Source: Candidatus Enterococcus huntleyi (lineage in GTDB: Bacteria > Bacillota > Bacilli > Lactobacillales > Enterococcaceae). From it: a DNA stretch of 59,200 nucleotides. The notes below the pieces were generated by a model. The model made no database searches. It was not told the DNA's origin and was given only the letters and a program-made list of their open reading frames with translations. The position numbers and the translations under genes were made by a program. Shown here one piece after another: positions 26,945 to 34,835 of the stretch. Position 1 is the stretch's first letter, and each line of letters begins with the position of its first letter. The stretch is from the NCBI RefSeq assembly GCF_009933175.1, contig NZ_MAEJ01000002.1:1-59200 (forward strand), written 5' to 3'.

Positions 26945-27113
26945 TTCCACTTACCAAGTGTCAGAGTAGTGGAATGGTAAACGTTGTGCGATAATAGTGA
27001 ACTGGAACAGTTCGCTTCCTTACCTCAGCACTAGTAGGAATGGTATGCGTAGGACAATAAAGAAAATGGTACATTTTCATTATTTACCCGTTCCTAGCTG
27101 CTCAACTCAATAA
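26941..27113 (+). repeat. Structured repeat array S, units 4-5
   Basis: Unit 4: P1 TTCCACT/AGTGGAA (26945-26974), P3 GTGAACTG-GAA-CAGTTCGC (26997-27015). Unit 5: P1 TTCCT/AGGAA (27016-27040), P2 GGAC/GTTC (with a G-U pair), P3 GAAAATG-GTA-CATTTTC (27062-27078). Same orientation as units 1-3, on the far side of the tandem duplication. Confidence 0.75.
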
Positions 27114-27319
27114 CGAGCCGCTAATCCCCATCGCTTAAAACTAGCCATCTGATATTTACAGCTCTATGCTCTATATGATAGAATTTCTTTAACCTTTTTT
27201 CATTAAAGGTATCTCCTAATTTGTTTACTGTAGCGGTCGGGAAACCAACTATAGTCTAATGAGTTAGGAGTTTTTTCGTACTGAGTATTCCTCGGTTAAT
27301 CATATTTTCTAACAAAAAA
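27114..27319. other. Short non-coding stretch before the niaX terminator
   Basis: Contains CTCCTAA ... TTAGGAG followed by TTTTTT at about 27221-27280, a weak rightward terminator-like fold with a long loop. Nothing else was seen. Confidence 0.4.
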
Positions 27320-27362
27320 AGAGTGTGAGATAAAACTAAAATCTAGTTTCATCTCACACTCT
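27320..27362 (-). terminator. Terminator of the niacin transporter gene
   Basis: AGAGTGTGAGATGAAACTA and its near-perfect complement pair around a 5-nt loop and are followed by TTTTTTTG on the minus strand, 27 nt after the stop. Confidence 0.9.
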
Positions 27363-27388
27363 AAACTCATACAATTAATGCTAAAAAT

Positions 27389-28021
27389 TTAGCGACTAAC
27401 TTTTGCTTTCTTTTGAAATGGTAGAACTTGTCCTCGATTACTTGTTTTAGCTTTCGTAAAAATTGGTACATCGAAATGTTTACTCAAAGTCCCTGCTACA
27501 AAGTAAGCAATATTGTAATCGACTAGACTATGAATCAGCCCGCCAATCCCCATCAACACAAATACTGTGTAAAAATAACCATCGGCATAATAGCTATCTG
27601 GCATATTACCCATAAAGAAGAAAGCACTGACCACTAGCATTTCAAAGACTGAATGAATGATGCCGATAACCAAATTAAAACTTTGAAACCGCAAGTTCCC
27701 CAACGAAAACTTTCCATCGACCAAAACAATATCCGGTCTCATTTGAAGAAACCAAGCACCAACTAAGGCAAAAACAATATGTGAGAGCGCGCGTAAAGCA
27801 ATGATGACTGGCGCAGAAAGGAAAAAGCCAAAAGCTGTTCCCAAAGCCACCGCAATCGCTACGCCGGGTGAGAAAAACATCGCAATAAATAAGGGCACGT
27901 GACTCGCTAAGGTGAAGGAAGCGGGCGGAATCATGATTTTTGGCATCACCAGTGGAATAATTATCCCCATGGCAATCAGTAGTGCGGTGATTGTTAACTG
28001 TCGAACTGAATTCTTTTTCAT
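27389..28021 (-). CDS. niaX: ECF transporter S component, predicted niacin specificity
   Basis: Integral membrane substrate-binding subunit of an ECF vitamin transporter, 210 residues with about six helices. The start is the ATG at 28021 with GAGGAG 8 nt upstream (a TTG further upstream is less likely). The N-terminal VRQLTITALLIAMGIIIP and the PASFTLASHVPLFIAMF segment are S-component-like. Niacin is inferred for two reasons: overall resemblance to NiaX proteins, and two identical TGTCTTGACA palindromes around its promoter, which look like sites for the niacin-responsive repressor NiaR. It needs the shared ECF module encoded elsewhere. Another vitamin substrate is possible. Confidence 0.65.
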   Translation of the reverse strand: MKKNSVRQLTITALLIAMGIIIPLVMPKIMIPPASFTLASHVPLFIAMFFSPGVAIAVALGTAFGFFLSAPVIIALRALSHIVFALVGAWFLQMRPDIVLVDGKFSLGNLRFQSFNLVIGIIHSVFEMLVVSAFFFMGNMPDSYYADGYFYTVFVLMGIGGLIHSLVDYNIAYFVAGTLSKHFDVPIFTKAKTSNRGQVLPFQKKAKVSR

Positions 28022-28042
28022 TTGAAGGACTCCTCGTTTTTG

Positions 28043-28101
28043 TGTCAAGACATATTTTACAATCCCTATTGTAGCTTTCTTTCCACAGAGCTGTCAAGAC
28101 A
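28043..28101 (-). promoter_or_regulatory. Promoter with two TGTCTTGACA operators
   Basis: On the minus strand TTGACA (28092-28097) and TACAAT (28068-28073) are 18 bp apart. The palindrome TGTCTTGACA occurs at 28092-28101, overlapping the -35, and again at 28043-28052 after the expected transcription start; both are flanked by AATA. Two operators around the start site fit repression, probably by NiaR. Confidence 0.7.
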
Positions 28102-28151
28102 TATTAGTTTGAATTCTTTTTCAAAAATTATTTTATTGGTCACGTAAAAAA

Positions 28152-28183
28152 AGACACCTCACTTTATGACTAGTGAAGTGCCT
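28152..28183 (-). terminator. Terminator of the thiamine operon
   Basis: AGGCACTTCACT pairs with AGTGAGGTGTCT (one G-U) and a TTTTTTT run follows on the minus strand, about 23 nt after thiE. Confidence 0.85.
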
Positions 28184-28205
28184 CAATATTTTTTTCTGAT
28201 AACTT

Positions 28206-28844
28206 TTACTTTCTTTTCTTCAATCCCTCAACAGCTTCCTCAATTGATTCTGCTCGCGTGATTGCTGAGATAACTGAAACGCCTTGAACACCTGTCGCCA
28301 AGACTTCTTGACCATTTTCCAAACTAATCCCACCAATTGCTACGACTGGTTTTTGCGCCAGACGTGCGTAGTCAGCCAATTTTTCTACGCCGATGGGTTG
28401 TACCGCATCAGCTTTAGAGACGGTGCCAAATACTGGACCGATACCGTAGTAAGAAATTCCTGGCAGTTGATTGGCTTTCTCCACATGTGCTGCTGTCTCG
28501 CAGGATAATCCAACGATCTTCCCATCAAACAAGCGCAACACTTCTTCGATCGCTTGATCCGATTGCCCGACATGTACGCCATCCGCACCAATCTTTAAAG
28601 CTAATTCAACTTCATCATTGATTAAAAACGGCACCTTGTATGCTCGGCATAATTCCTGACACTTTCTAGCCGTTTCTTCAATCTCACTTGGTTCAGTCAA
28701 ACTACCCGCCCCTTTTTCGCGATATTGAAAACAAGTAATACCCGCTTGTAAAGCTTCTTCTAACACAGAAAATAAATTCCCTTGCACAATATCTTGCGTC
28801 CCGGCGATAAAATAAACTGCTAACATTTCTTCAATCTTAGTCAT
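28206..28844 (-). CDS. thiE: Thiamine-phosphate synthase
   Basis: Joins HMP diphosphate and hydroxyethylthiazole phosphate to thiamine monophosphate. About 212 residues; the N-terminus is set at the ATG at 28844 (MTKIEEMLAVYFIAG), which overlaps the thiD stop as ATGACTAA, so the longer upstream frame is discarded. Motifs: QYREKGAGS near residue 40, FLINDEVELAL, ADGVHVGQSD near residue 85, YYGIGPVFGTVSKAD near 135 and VAIGGIS near 170. Last gene of the salvage operon. Confidence 0.95.
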   Translation of the reverse strand: MTKIEEMLAVYFIAGTQDIVQGNLFSVLEEALQAGITCFQYREKGAGSLTEPSEIEETARKCQELCRAYKVPFLINDEVELALKIGADGVHVGQSDQAIEEVLRLFDGKIVGLSCETAAHVEKANQLPGISYYGIGPVFGTVSKADAVQPIGVEKLADYARLAQKPVVAIGGISLENGQEVLATGVQGVSVISAITRAESIEEAVEGLKKRK

Positions 28845-29652
28845 GGGCTTCCACCTTGCGATACGCCCAATGATTAGTCGGTCCATTGCCGTGACCGACA
28901 GAAATCCCATCTTCAATCGCTGCTTGAATATAGGCTTTCGCCGTCGTAACTGCCTCAAGGGCATTCGCTCCTTTGGCTAACTCTGCCGTGATGCAAGCCG
29001 AAAAGGTGCAGCCGGTCCCATGAGTATTTTTCGTATCAATCCGTTTGCCAGCCAGCCATTCAACTTGGCCATTTTCTAACAAAAGCATATCCTCAGATTC
29101 GGCACCCTCCACATGATGGCCACCCTTAACTACCACATTTTTTGCGCCCATTTGTTGAATCAATTGCCCTGCTTCAATCATCTCCGCTTTGGTCGTAATT
29201 TTCATGCCCGTTAAGACTTCCGCTTCCGGCACATTCGGCGTCACCACGCAAGCCAATGGCAATAAACGTTCCTTCACCGCGTGCACAGCTGAATCCTTCA
29301 AAAGTGCATGACCGCTCTTGGCAATCATCACCGGATCCACCACTAACGGTCCAAAATCGGCCGTCTTCAAAAATTCCGCAACTATTGTGGTAATTTCATC
29401 CGTAAATAACATCCCTGTCTTAACCGCAGAAATTTTAAAGTCATCTTTAATGCTGGCCAATTGCTCTTTTAGCGCCTCAATCGGCAAATCAAAAACATTC
29501 GTCACGCCTTTCGTATTTTGAATCGGCAACGCCGTCAAAACAGAAGTTCCGAACACTCGGCGTTCTTGAAACGTTTTTAAATCCGCCTGCATGCCAGCGC
29601 CTCCGCCACCATCAAAGCCCGCAATCGTTAATGCCTGTATCGTCTCATTCAT
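28837..29652 (-). CDS. thiD: Hydroxymethylpyrimidine/phosphomethylpyrimidine kinase
   Basis: Phosphorylates HMP and then HMP phosphate. 271 residues of the ribokinase/PfkB-like fold. The substrate-loop motif is GFDGGGGAGMQADLKTF near residue 12, with VDPVMIAKSGHALL mid-protein and the anion-hole NTHGTGCTFSACI near residue 205. Start set at ATG 29652 because GAGAGG is 9 nt upstream; the ATG at 29661 touches that site. It follows thiM after about 100 nt and overlaps thiE. The GFDGGGG sequence replaces the more usual GSDSSGG without loss of the pattern. Confidence 0.95.
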   Translation of the reverse strand: MNETIQALTIAGFDGGGGAGMQADLKTFQERRVFGTSVLTALPIQNTKGVTNVFDLPIEALKEQLASIKDDFKISAVKTGMLFTDEITTIVAEFLKTADFGPLVVDPVMIAKSGHALLKDSAVHAVKERLLPLACVVTPNVPEAEVLTGMKITTKAEMIEAGQLIQQMGAKNVVVKGGHHVEGAESEDMLLLENGQVEWLAGKRIDTKNTHGTGCTFSACITAELAKGANALEAVTTAKAYIQAAIEDGISVGHGNGPTNHWAYRKVEAHD

Positions 29653-29759
29653 TTGATCCATCCTCTCAATTTTCGATTTTCATCCATCTACTTTTTATCG
29701 ATTTATTAGTTAATCAGTTTCAATTTTGTTTCAGTCGTCAATTTATTTCTGGTTCCTTT

Positions 29760-30563
29760 TTAGTCAACTTTTTCAATCCGTGAATTCTCTTGCACCGAAA
29801 GGGTATCCATTTGACTCAACTGATCCAATAAATTATTTCTAAACGAGCCCACTGCTAAGACCGGCAACATATCCGCCACCAATTCACCGGCTAACGCGTA
29901 CATCGCACTGGCAACCACGACTTGCTCAATCACAGGTTTCTCAGTCAATGCCAGATAAGCACCACAGACACAGGAATGCAGGCAGCCAGCACCAGTCATA
30001 GAAGGAAAATAGCTCGTACCATTTTTGACAAGATAAGTCTTTTCGCCATCGGTAATCACATCTTCCACGCCACTGACTACGACAAACGTGTGATATTTCT
30101 TCGCCACCGTTTTCGCCATAGCCACCACATCACCCTCGCCCGAGCCAGCATCGACGCCTTTAGCCGACCAATCCGCTTCAGCCAAGGTCGCAATTTCGCC
30201 AGCATTCCCCCGTATCAATGTCGGCTTAATCATTTCAATCAAGCGAATGCCTGCAGTCTTTCTAAAACTCGTCGCGCCAATCCCGACTGGATCAAAGACA
30301 ACCGGTTTGCCCAGCTTTCGGGCAGTCGTTCCAGCAATCTCCATCGCCTCAATCTGTTCCTCATTCAGCGTACCCATATTTAAAACCACGACATCCGCAA
30401 TCCCAGCCACTTCAGCCATTTCAGGCACGGCACTCGACATAAACGGCGACGCGCCAATCGCCAACAGACCATTCGCCGAATCGTTAGCCACGACAATATT
30501 CGTAATGTTGTGGACAAGCGGATTTTGGACTCTCATTTCATCAACCAACTTATAAGGATACAT
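29760..30563 (-). CDS. thiM: Hydroxyethylthiazole kinase
   Basis: Salvages hydroxyethylthiazole by phosphorylation, supplying ThiE. 267 residues with PLVHNITNIVVANDSAN near residue 15, the FDPVGIGATSFR segment near residue 90 and MTGAGCLHSC with the catalytic Cys near residue 190. The ATG at 30563 overlaps the tenA stop by 14 nt. No thiC or thiG gene is present here, so the operon serves salvage of preformed pyrimidine and thiazole rather than full synthesis. Confidence 0.96.
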   Translation of the reverse strand: MYPYKLVDEMRVQNPLVHNITNIVVANDSANGLLAIGASPFMSSAVPEMAEVAGIADVVVLNMGTLNEEQIEAMEIAGTTARKLGKPVVFDPVGIGATSFRKTAGIRLIEMIKPTLIRGNAGEIATLAEADWSAKGVDAGSGEGDVVAMAKTVAKKYHTFVVVSGVEDVITDGEKTYLVKNGTSYFPSMTGAGCLHSCVCGAYLALTEKPVIEQVVVASAMYALAGELVADMLPVLAVGSFRNNLLDQLSQMDTLSVQENSRIEKVD

Positions 30564-31227
30564 ATTTATTACTCCATTCTTCTTTTTGATAGCTCATTTC
30601 CCAAAAATACAATTCTTCATAACTACTAATCACAAAGGTCTCTTCCATCAACTGCTGTTCCTCTTCAGACGCAGCTTCTGCCAATTGATTCGTCAAATTT
30701 TTTTGCGCCTCAACCGTCAATTTGTACCCTTCACTCTCATAGGTTTCAATCCACCGCTGATACAATGAATGCGGTGAACCCTCAGCAATCAGCGCATCGC
30801 CAATCTCTTGATACAACCAATAACACGGCAATAACGCCGACACCATCTGACCAACGCTTCCCGAATAAGCCGCGCGATACAAATGCGAAATATAATGATA
30901 GGTATTCGGTGCCATATCGGTTTGCCGAATCTCCTCCTCAGTAATCGAAAGCTCTGCAAAAAATGTCTCTCTCACCGAGATCTCTGATCGCTCAATTCCA
31001 GCAATATTTTGCAAAAATAATTTTTTTATTTCTAAATCCTCTGTACTGTCAGCTGCAGTCCGATGAATCTCGGCAAAGGCCTGCAAGTAAAAATAATCTT
31101 GAATCAGATAAAAACGAAATTTATCCTCTGCTAAGGTCCCCTTCTGTAACTCTTTTATGAACGGGTGCCTCATGCTCTGTGCCCATATTGGTGCTGCTCG
31201 TTTTCTAATTTTTTCGGTAAATAACAA
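30550..31227 (-). CDS. tenA: Aminopyrimidine aminohydrolase (thiaminase II)
   Basis: Recovers the pyrimidine part of degraded thiamine as HMP. 225 residues, all-helical TenA fold, with WAQSMRHPFI near residue 15, FRFYLIQDYFYL near residue 38 and the catalytic Cys in SALLPCYWLY near residue 135. The start is the TTG at 31227: AGGAGG lies exactly 7 nt upstream and the coding pattern begins there (LLFTEKIRKR). First gene of the operon, separated from the TPP riboswitch by about 370 nt of repeat sequence. Confidence 0.93.
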   Translation of the reverse strand: MLFTEKIRKRAAPIWAQSMRHPFIKELQKGTLAEDKFRFYLIQDYFYLQAFAEIHRTAADSTEDLEIKKLFLQNIAGIERSEISVRETFFAELSITEEEIRQTDMAPNTYHYISHLYRAAYSGSVGQMVSALLPCYWLYQEIGDALIAEGSPHSLYQRWIETYESEGYKLTVEAQKNLTNQLAEAASEEEQQLMEETFVISSYEELYFWEMSYQKEEWSNKYVSL

Positions 31228-31339
31228 TTTCTTTCCTCCTAAAATAAATTTAGTGGAAGATGTCTGGATCAATCAGGAGTTTGTTTGGTTTGGTAGGGCT
31301 GGGGTACTAGCTTCAGAAATTTGAAATATTCCATTGCTT

Positions 31340-31590
31340 GTCAGATTACGTTTAGCATTCAACTAACTAGTCCGGCAACTTTGCGTTGAGCAGCTAAGAG
31401 CTTCTAAATGAGGGGAATTGTTCCAATTCCCTTTATCGCTCTACGCATAGCATTCGACTAGATGGTCCTAGAACTATTGTGCTGAGCAGCTAAGAGCTTT
31501 TTAAATGGAGTGAACTGTTCCAGTTCACATCATCGCTCTACGCATACCATTCCACTACTGCGGTACTTGGTAAGTGGAACTGGCAACTGG
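31340..31590 (-). repeat. Structured repeat array S, units 6-8, inside the thi leader
   Basis: Three units in the opposite orientation to units 1-5 but the same as the thiamine genes. Unit 6: P1 TTCCACT/AGTGGAA (31550-31579), P2 AGAGC/GCTCT, P3 GTGAACTG-GAA-CAGTTCAC (31510-31528). Unit 7: P2 AGAGC/GCTCT, P3 GGGAATTG-GAA-CAATTCCC (31413-31431). Unit 8 is degenerate. They lie between the riboswitch terminator and tenA, so any readthrough transcript must carry them. Confidence 0.78.
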
Positions 31591-31636
31591 CAAAATAAGA
31601 CACTTCAACACAGATTTTTCCTGCGTGAAGTGTCTT
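31590..31636 (-). terminator. Riboswitch-associated terminator
   Basis: AAGACACTTCA pairs with TGAAGTGTCTT (31597-31636) and is followed by ATTTTG on the minus strand, about 22 nt after the TPP aptamer. It is the expected expression platform. Confidence 0.85.
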
Positions 31637-31658
31637 CAAACTTACTGATTGATTTTTA

Positions 31659-31745
31659 GACTACTTCCCTACGCAAGTATCAACTTACAGGTTCGAAGGG
31701 TCCGTTCGTGTGAACATCTCAGTCAAAATTGACTCCCCTAGTAAC
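31659..31745 (-). ncRNA. TPP riboswitch (thi-box)
   Basis: On the minus strand the aptamer motifs appear in order: ACTAGGGGAGTC, GACTGAGATG, GACCCTTCGAACCTG, AAGTTGATACTTGCGTAGGGAAGT. A terminator follows and tenA-thiM-thiD-thiE lie downstream. A TATAAT at 31753-31758 just upstream is a good -10; its -35 is weak. Confidence 0.95.
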
Positions 31746-31840
31746 TGTTTTCATTATAACATAGATACGTGGGCTTGCCTTGATTGATTACTTGTTTTGG
31801 CTTTCTTAAAAATCAGTAATATCTTTTATTTATTGCAAAA

Positions 31841-31894
31841 GAATGAGCGCGATTCCCCTTCAGCTGTTACGCTGACTGAATATCTCGCTCATTC
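31841..31894 (-). terminator. Terminator of the tatD-rnmV-rsmA operon
   Basis: GAATGAGCG and CGCTCATTC pair around a long loop that itself contains CAGTCAGCGTAACAGCTG; TTTTG follows on the minus strand, about 50 nt after rsmA. Confidence 0.75.
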
Positions 31895-31942
31895 TGGCTC
31901 TATATTATTTAGTTTTCGAATTAATTTCCTGCTACTTCCAAC

Positions 31943-32833
31943 TTATTCCGCAATCCGATTCGCTTCCATCGCGTTACTTAATGCAGCAAATTCAGCTAAG
32001 GACAGTGTTTCGCCTCTGCGGCCTGGATCGATTTCGGCGATTTCTAAGCTTTTTGTTAACCATGCTTTGATTTCATCTGTTTTTCCGTAGGTTTGTTGCA
32101 AATTATTCCACAACGTTTTGCGGCGTGATTGGAAAGAAGCTTTCGTCAATTTGAAGAATCCTTTTTCGTCAGTCACTTCGACAGCTGGTGTTTCGCGTTT
32201 AGTTAATTTTAGGATTGCTGAGTCGACATTCGGTTGCGGAATGAAGACTGTTTTTGGCACGATGAAGGCAATCGATGCTTCCATATAATATTGCACGGCA
32301 ATCGTCAATGAGCCATACGCTTTGGTGCCCGGCTGTGCTGAAATACGATCTGCAACTTCTTTTTGCATCATGACAACCATTTCTGTGACCTCTAAATCAG
32401 AGTCCAAAAAGTGCATCATAATTGGTGTTGTGATGTAATACGGCAGGTTTGCCACGACTTTTATCGGCAGGTCTGCGCTAAAATGTTCGCGCGTCATCTC
32501 AACCAAATCCGCCTTCAAGACATCTTGGTGAACGACCGTCACATTTGGGTAGCGGTGCATGGTGTCGGCTAACACGGGAATCAGGCGGTCATCAATCTCG
32601 ACAGCCAAAACTTCCTTGGCATTCATCGCCAACTGTTCCGTCAATGCCCCGATTCCTGGTCCAACTTCGATGACATTGGTCTCTTCATCAATCGCAGCTG
32701 TTTCGACAATCTTGCGTAAAATGTTTGGCTCAGTCAAAAAGTTTTGGCCCAAGCTTTTCTTAAATTGAAAGCCATGTTCTTTTAAAATTTCTTTGGTTCT
32801 CGATGGTGTTGCAATTTCTTTATACTCAGTCAA
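31943..32833 (-). CDS. rsmA: 16S rRNA (adenine-N6,N6)-dimethyltransferase
   Basis: KsgA: dimethylates two adjacent adenines in the 3' hairpin of 16S rRNA in late 30S assembly. 296 residues. SAM-binding [13 protein letters not shown] lies near residue 60, the catalytic [10 protein letters not shown] near residue 130, and SLGQNFL at residues 28-34. ATG overlaps the rnmV stop as ATGA, a conserved arrangement in Firmicutes. Confidence 0.97.
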   Translation of the reverse strand: MTEYKEIATPSRTKEILKEHGFQFKKSLGQNFLTEPNILRKIVETAAIDEETNVIEVGPGIGALTEQLAMNAKEVLAVEIDDRLIPVLADTMHRYPNVTVVHQDVLKADLVEMTREHFSADLPIKVVANLPYYITTPIMMHFLDSDLEVTEMVVMMQKEVADRISAQPGTKAYGSLTIAVQYYMEASIAFIVPKTVFIPQPNVDSAILKLTKRETPAVEVTDEKGFFKLTKASFQSRRKTLWNNLQQTYGKTDEIKAWLTKSLEIAEIDPGRRGETLSLAEFAALSNAMEANRIAE

Positions 32834-33423
32834 ATTGATTCCTCCACTTTTTTCATCGCTTGTGCCAGCTCATCTGCTGTAATCCGAAACATTCTTAAAC
32901 GTTTTTCCAACTGTTTTCCATTGGTATAGCCGATTCTCAGCTCATCACCCAATAACTCGCGGCGTGCCTTAGCGCCCTCACCGGCAATTAAGCCGTAATC
33001 CACTAAATCTTCTCGCGTAATCGCAGTCTCAGAAAATTCAGTCTGATTGTCGCGCTTCTCTTTCGTAGTGATCGGCGTAACGACTTTTCGCAAAGCTTCT
33101 AAAATCGCTTCATCACTAGCATGTTCCACGCCCAAACTAGTCCCTCTTTTTTTCGGCGCCGCATCTTTTCGCGGCAAGAAAGCATGCTTGGCATCTGGCA
33201 CGACTTCCATAATCGTCTTACGAATTTTTTCCCCTGAAAAATCAGGATCCGTAAACACAATCACGCCACGAGTTTCTTGCGCATGTTCAATCTGCATTAA
33301 AATTTCTTCGTTAATCGCTGAGCCAATCGTCTCAATCGTATCGGCCTCAACCACTTCTTGCAAACGCCGAGTGTCATCTTTTCCTTCGACGACAATGATT
33401 TCTTCAATTTTTAATTTCCCCAT
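32830..33423 (-). CDS. rnmV: Ribonuclease M5
   Basis: Matures the 5S rRNA ends from its precursor. 197 residues: Toprim domain with the catalytic Glu in [11 protein letters not shown] (about residues 12-22) and the DxD-type [11 protein letters not shown] near residue 57, followed by the C-terminal DUF4093 region. Start codon overlaps the tatD stop by one base (TAATG) and the gene overlaps rsmA by four, so the three are translated as a unit. Confidence 0.96.
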   Translation of the reverse strand: MGKLKIEEIIVVEGKDDTRRLQEVVEADTIETIGSAINEEILMQIEHAQETRGVIVFTDPDFSGEKIRKTIMEVVPDAKHAFLPRKDAAPKKRGTSLGVEHASDEAILEALRKVVTPITTKEKRDNQTEFSETAITREDLVDYGLIAGEGAKARRELLGDELRIGYTNGKQLEKRLRMFRITADELAQAMKKVEESI

Positions 33424-34193
33424 TATTTCTCTAACCGAAATAAACGATGGGCATTTTCAGTCGTAATTCTCGCTAACTCTTCCAACGGTATATTTCGCAA
33501 TTCCGCAATCTTCTCTGCCGTATAACGCGTATAGCCAGGCTCATTTCGTTTGCCACGATAAGGCACTGGCGCTAAGTAAGGTGCATCCGTTTCAACCAAA
33601 AGTTTATCCAACGGCACCTGAGTCGCTGCTTCTTGGACATCCAACGCTTTTTTAAACGTCACGACGCCACTAAATGAAATATGCATACCTAAATCCAAAA
33701 AGCGTTTGGCCCACTCGCCATCCCCACTAAAACTATGCATAATCCCGCCAATCGTTTGAACCTTTTCTTCCTTCAAAATCTTATAGGTATCATCCAGCGC
33801 CTCACGCGTATGGATACTAATCGGCAAATTCATCTCCCGCGCAATCGCCATCTGCCGGCGAAACACGCGATCTTGGACCTCTTTAGGATCTTCCATCCAG
33901 TGATAATCCAAGCCAATCTCGCCCAAAGCCACAACCTTCGGCAAAGTCAGCTGATGCTGCAAACGCTCCTCAATCTCTTTCGTGTAACTCCCCGCCTCAG
34001 TCGGATGCCAGCCAATAATACTATAAATAGAATCGTAGGTCTGACTCAGCTCCAAAGACTTCTCAATCGTCGGCGTATCAAAGCCTACAACAGCCATCTC
34101 CGTCACGCCAAGGTCAAGCGCCCGCTGAATCGTTTCTGGAATATCATCAGCAAATTGCTCTGCATTTAAATGTGTATGTGTATCAAAAATCAT
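33423..34193 (-). CDS. tatD: TatD-family metal-dependent deoxyribonuclease
   Basis: Cytoplasmic TIM-barrel hydrolase of 256 residues. Metal ligands are visible in FDTHTHLN at the start, GEIGLDYHW near residue 92, SIHTREA near residue 127, GIMHSFSG near 153 and [10 protein letters not shown] near 202. Known members have 3'-5' exonuclease and DNA repair roles. It leads the tatD-rnmV-rsmA operon. Confidence 0.94.
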   Translation of the reverse strand: MIFDTHTHLNAEQFADDIPETIQRALDLGVTEMAVVGFDTPTIEKSLELSQTYDSIYSIIGWHPTEAGSYTKEIEERLQHQLTLPKVVALGEIGLDYHWMEDPKEVQDRVFRRQMAIAREMNLPISIHTREALDDTYKILKEEKVQTIGGIMHSFSGDGEWAKRFLDLGMHISFSGVVTFKKALDVQEAATQVPLDKLLVETDAPYLAPVPYRGKRNEPGYTRYTAEKIAELRNIPLEELARITTENAHRLFRLEK

Positions 34194-34370
34194 AATGATT
34201 CGTCTCCTCTATCAATGAGTTCTTTCCTACTTTATCATATTTCCCACAAAAGCTGAATGCTCGTCCCTTGATTTACTGAAAAAAAGCGTAGAATACCTCA
34301 ATTATTTCTCTATTCATTATATTATGATCAACCACTTACTACTTATTTTCATTAATATTTCATCTAAGGC

Positions 34371-34394
34371 TATACAAAGGTAGCTATCTACCTT
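34371..34394 (+). promoter_or_regulatory. Promoter -10 and inverted repeat before the antitoxin-like gene
   Basis: TATACA (34371-34376) is followed at once by AAGGTAG-CTAT-CTACCTT (34377-34394), a perfect inverted repeat at the expected transcription start. This is the usual place for autorepression by an AbrB/MazE-type protein. Confidence 0.5.
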
Positions 34395-34423
34395 ATGCTT
34401 GGTGCACAAAGAGGAGATGTATT

Positions 34424-34693
34424 ATGGACACATTAAAAATAGAAAGCTGGGGAGATAGTTACGGGTTACGTCTTCCTAAAAAAGCTATGGACTATCTCGA
34501 GATTCAAACTGGAGATGAGGTCACATTTATCTTTGAAATCAATCACGGCAGATATCAATTAATCATTGAAGCGAAAAATCCATCTACATTAAACGAGCTA
34601 ACGATTGAAGAACTATTTTCTGGATACACAACTAAAAAATTTCAAACGAGCCTACAAAATTTGGGAGAACCAATTGGGTATGAAATACGATAA
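34424..34693 (+). CDS. Orphan SpoVT-AbrB (MazE-like) DNA-binding protein
   Basis: An 89-residue protein. Residues 3-50 match the swapped-hairpin AbrB/MazE fold: IESWGDSYGLRLPKKAMDYL followed by GDEVTFIFE. The C-terminal tail (52-89) has no clear domain and could be the toxin-binding part of an antitoxin. Strong GAGGAG before the ATG. No toxin gene follows: a terminator comes directly after the stop. It is therefore either a solitary regulator or an antitoxin that has lost its partner. Strand and spacing show that it is independent of its neighbours. Confidence 0.8.
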   Translation: MDTLKIESWGDSYGLRLPKKAMDYLEIQTGDEVTFIFEINHGRYQLIIEAKNPSTLNELTIEELFSGYTTKKFQTSLQNLGEPIGYEIR

Positions 34694-34698
34694 GCGGC

Positions 34699-34730
34699 AA
34701 AAAGAGTAAGACACACGTCCTACTCTTTTT
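34699..34730 (+). terminator. Terminator of the antitoxin-like gene
   Basis: AAAAAGAGTA and TACTCTTTTT pair around a 12-nt loop 6 nt after the stop. Confidence 0.85.
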
Positions 34731-34763
34731 CGTTTGTCCACTCCGCCATGCGAAAATAATATA

Positions 34764-34793
34764 CACCTACACAAAATTATCTTTGGGTAGGTG
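34764..34793 (-). terminator. Terminator of the transketolase PTS operon
   Basis: CACCTAC and GTAGGTG form a 7-bp stem with a T/A-rich tail on the minus strand, about 40 nt after the transketolase stop. Confidence 0.6.
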
Positions 34794-34835
34794 CACGTTA
34801 ATAAATTTCGATATCACAAGGAGGATACTGACTAC

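Noticed and set aside
26171-27113. CRISPR array
   Set aside because: Units are about 105 nt with internal hairpins of varying sequence, not identical direct repeats with unique spacers, and no cas gene is present.
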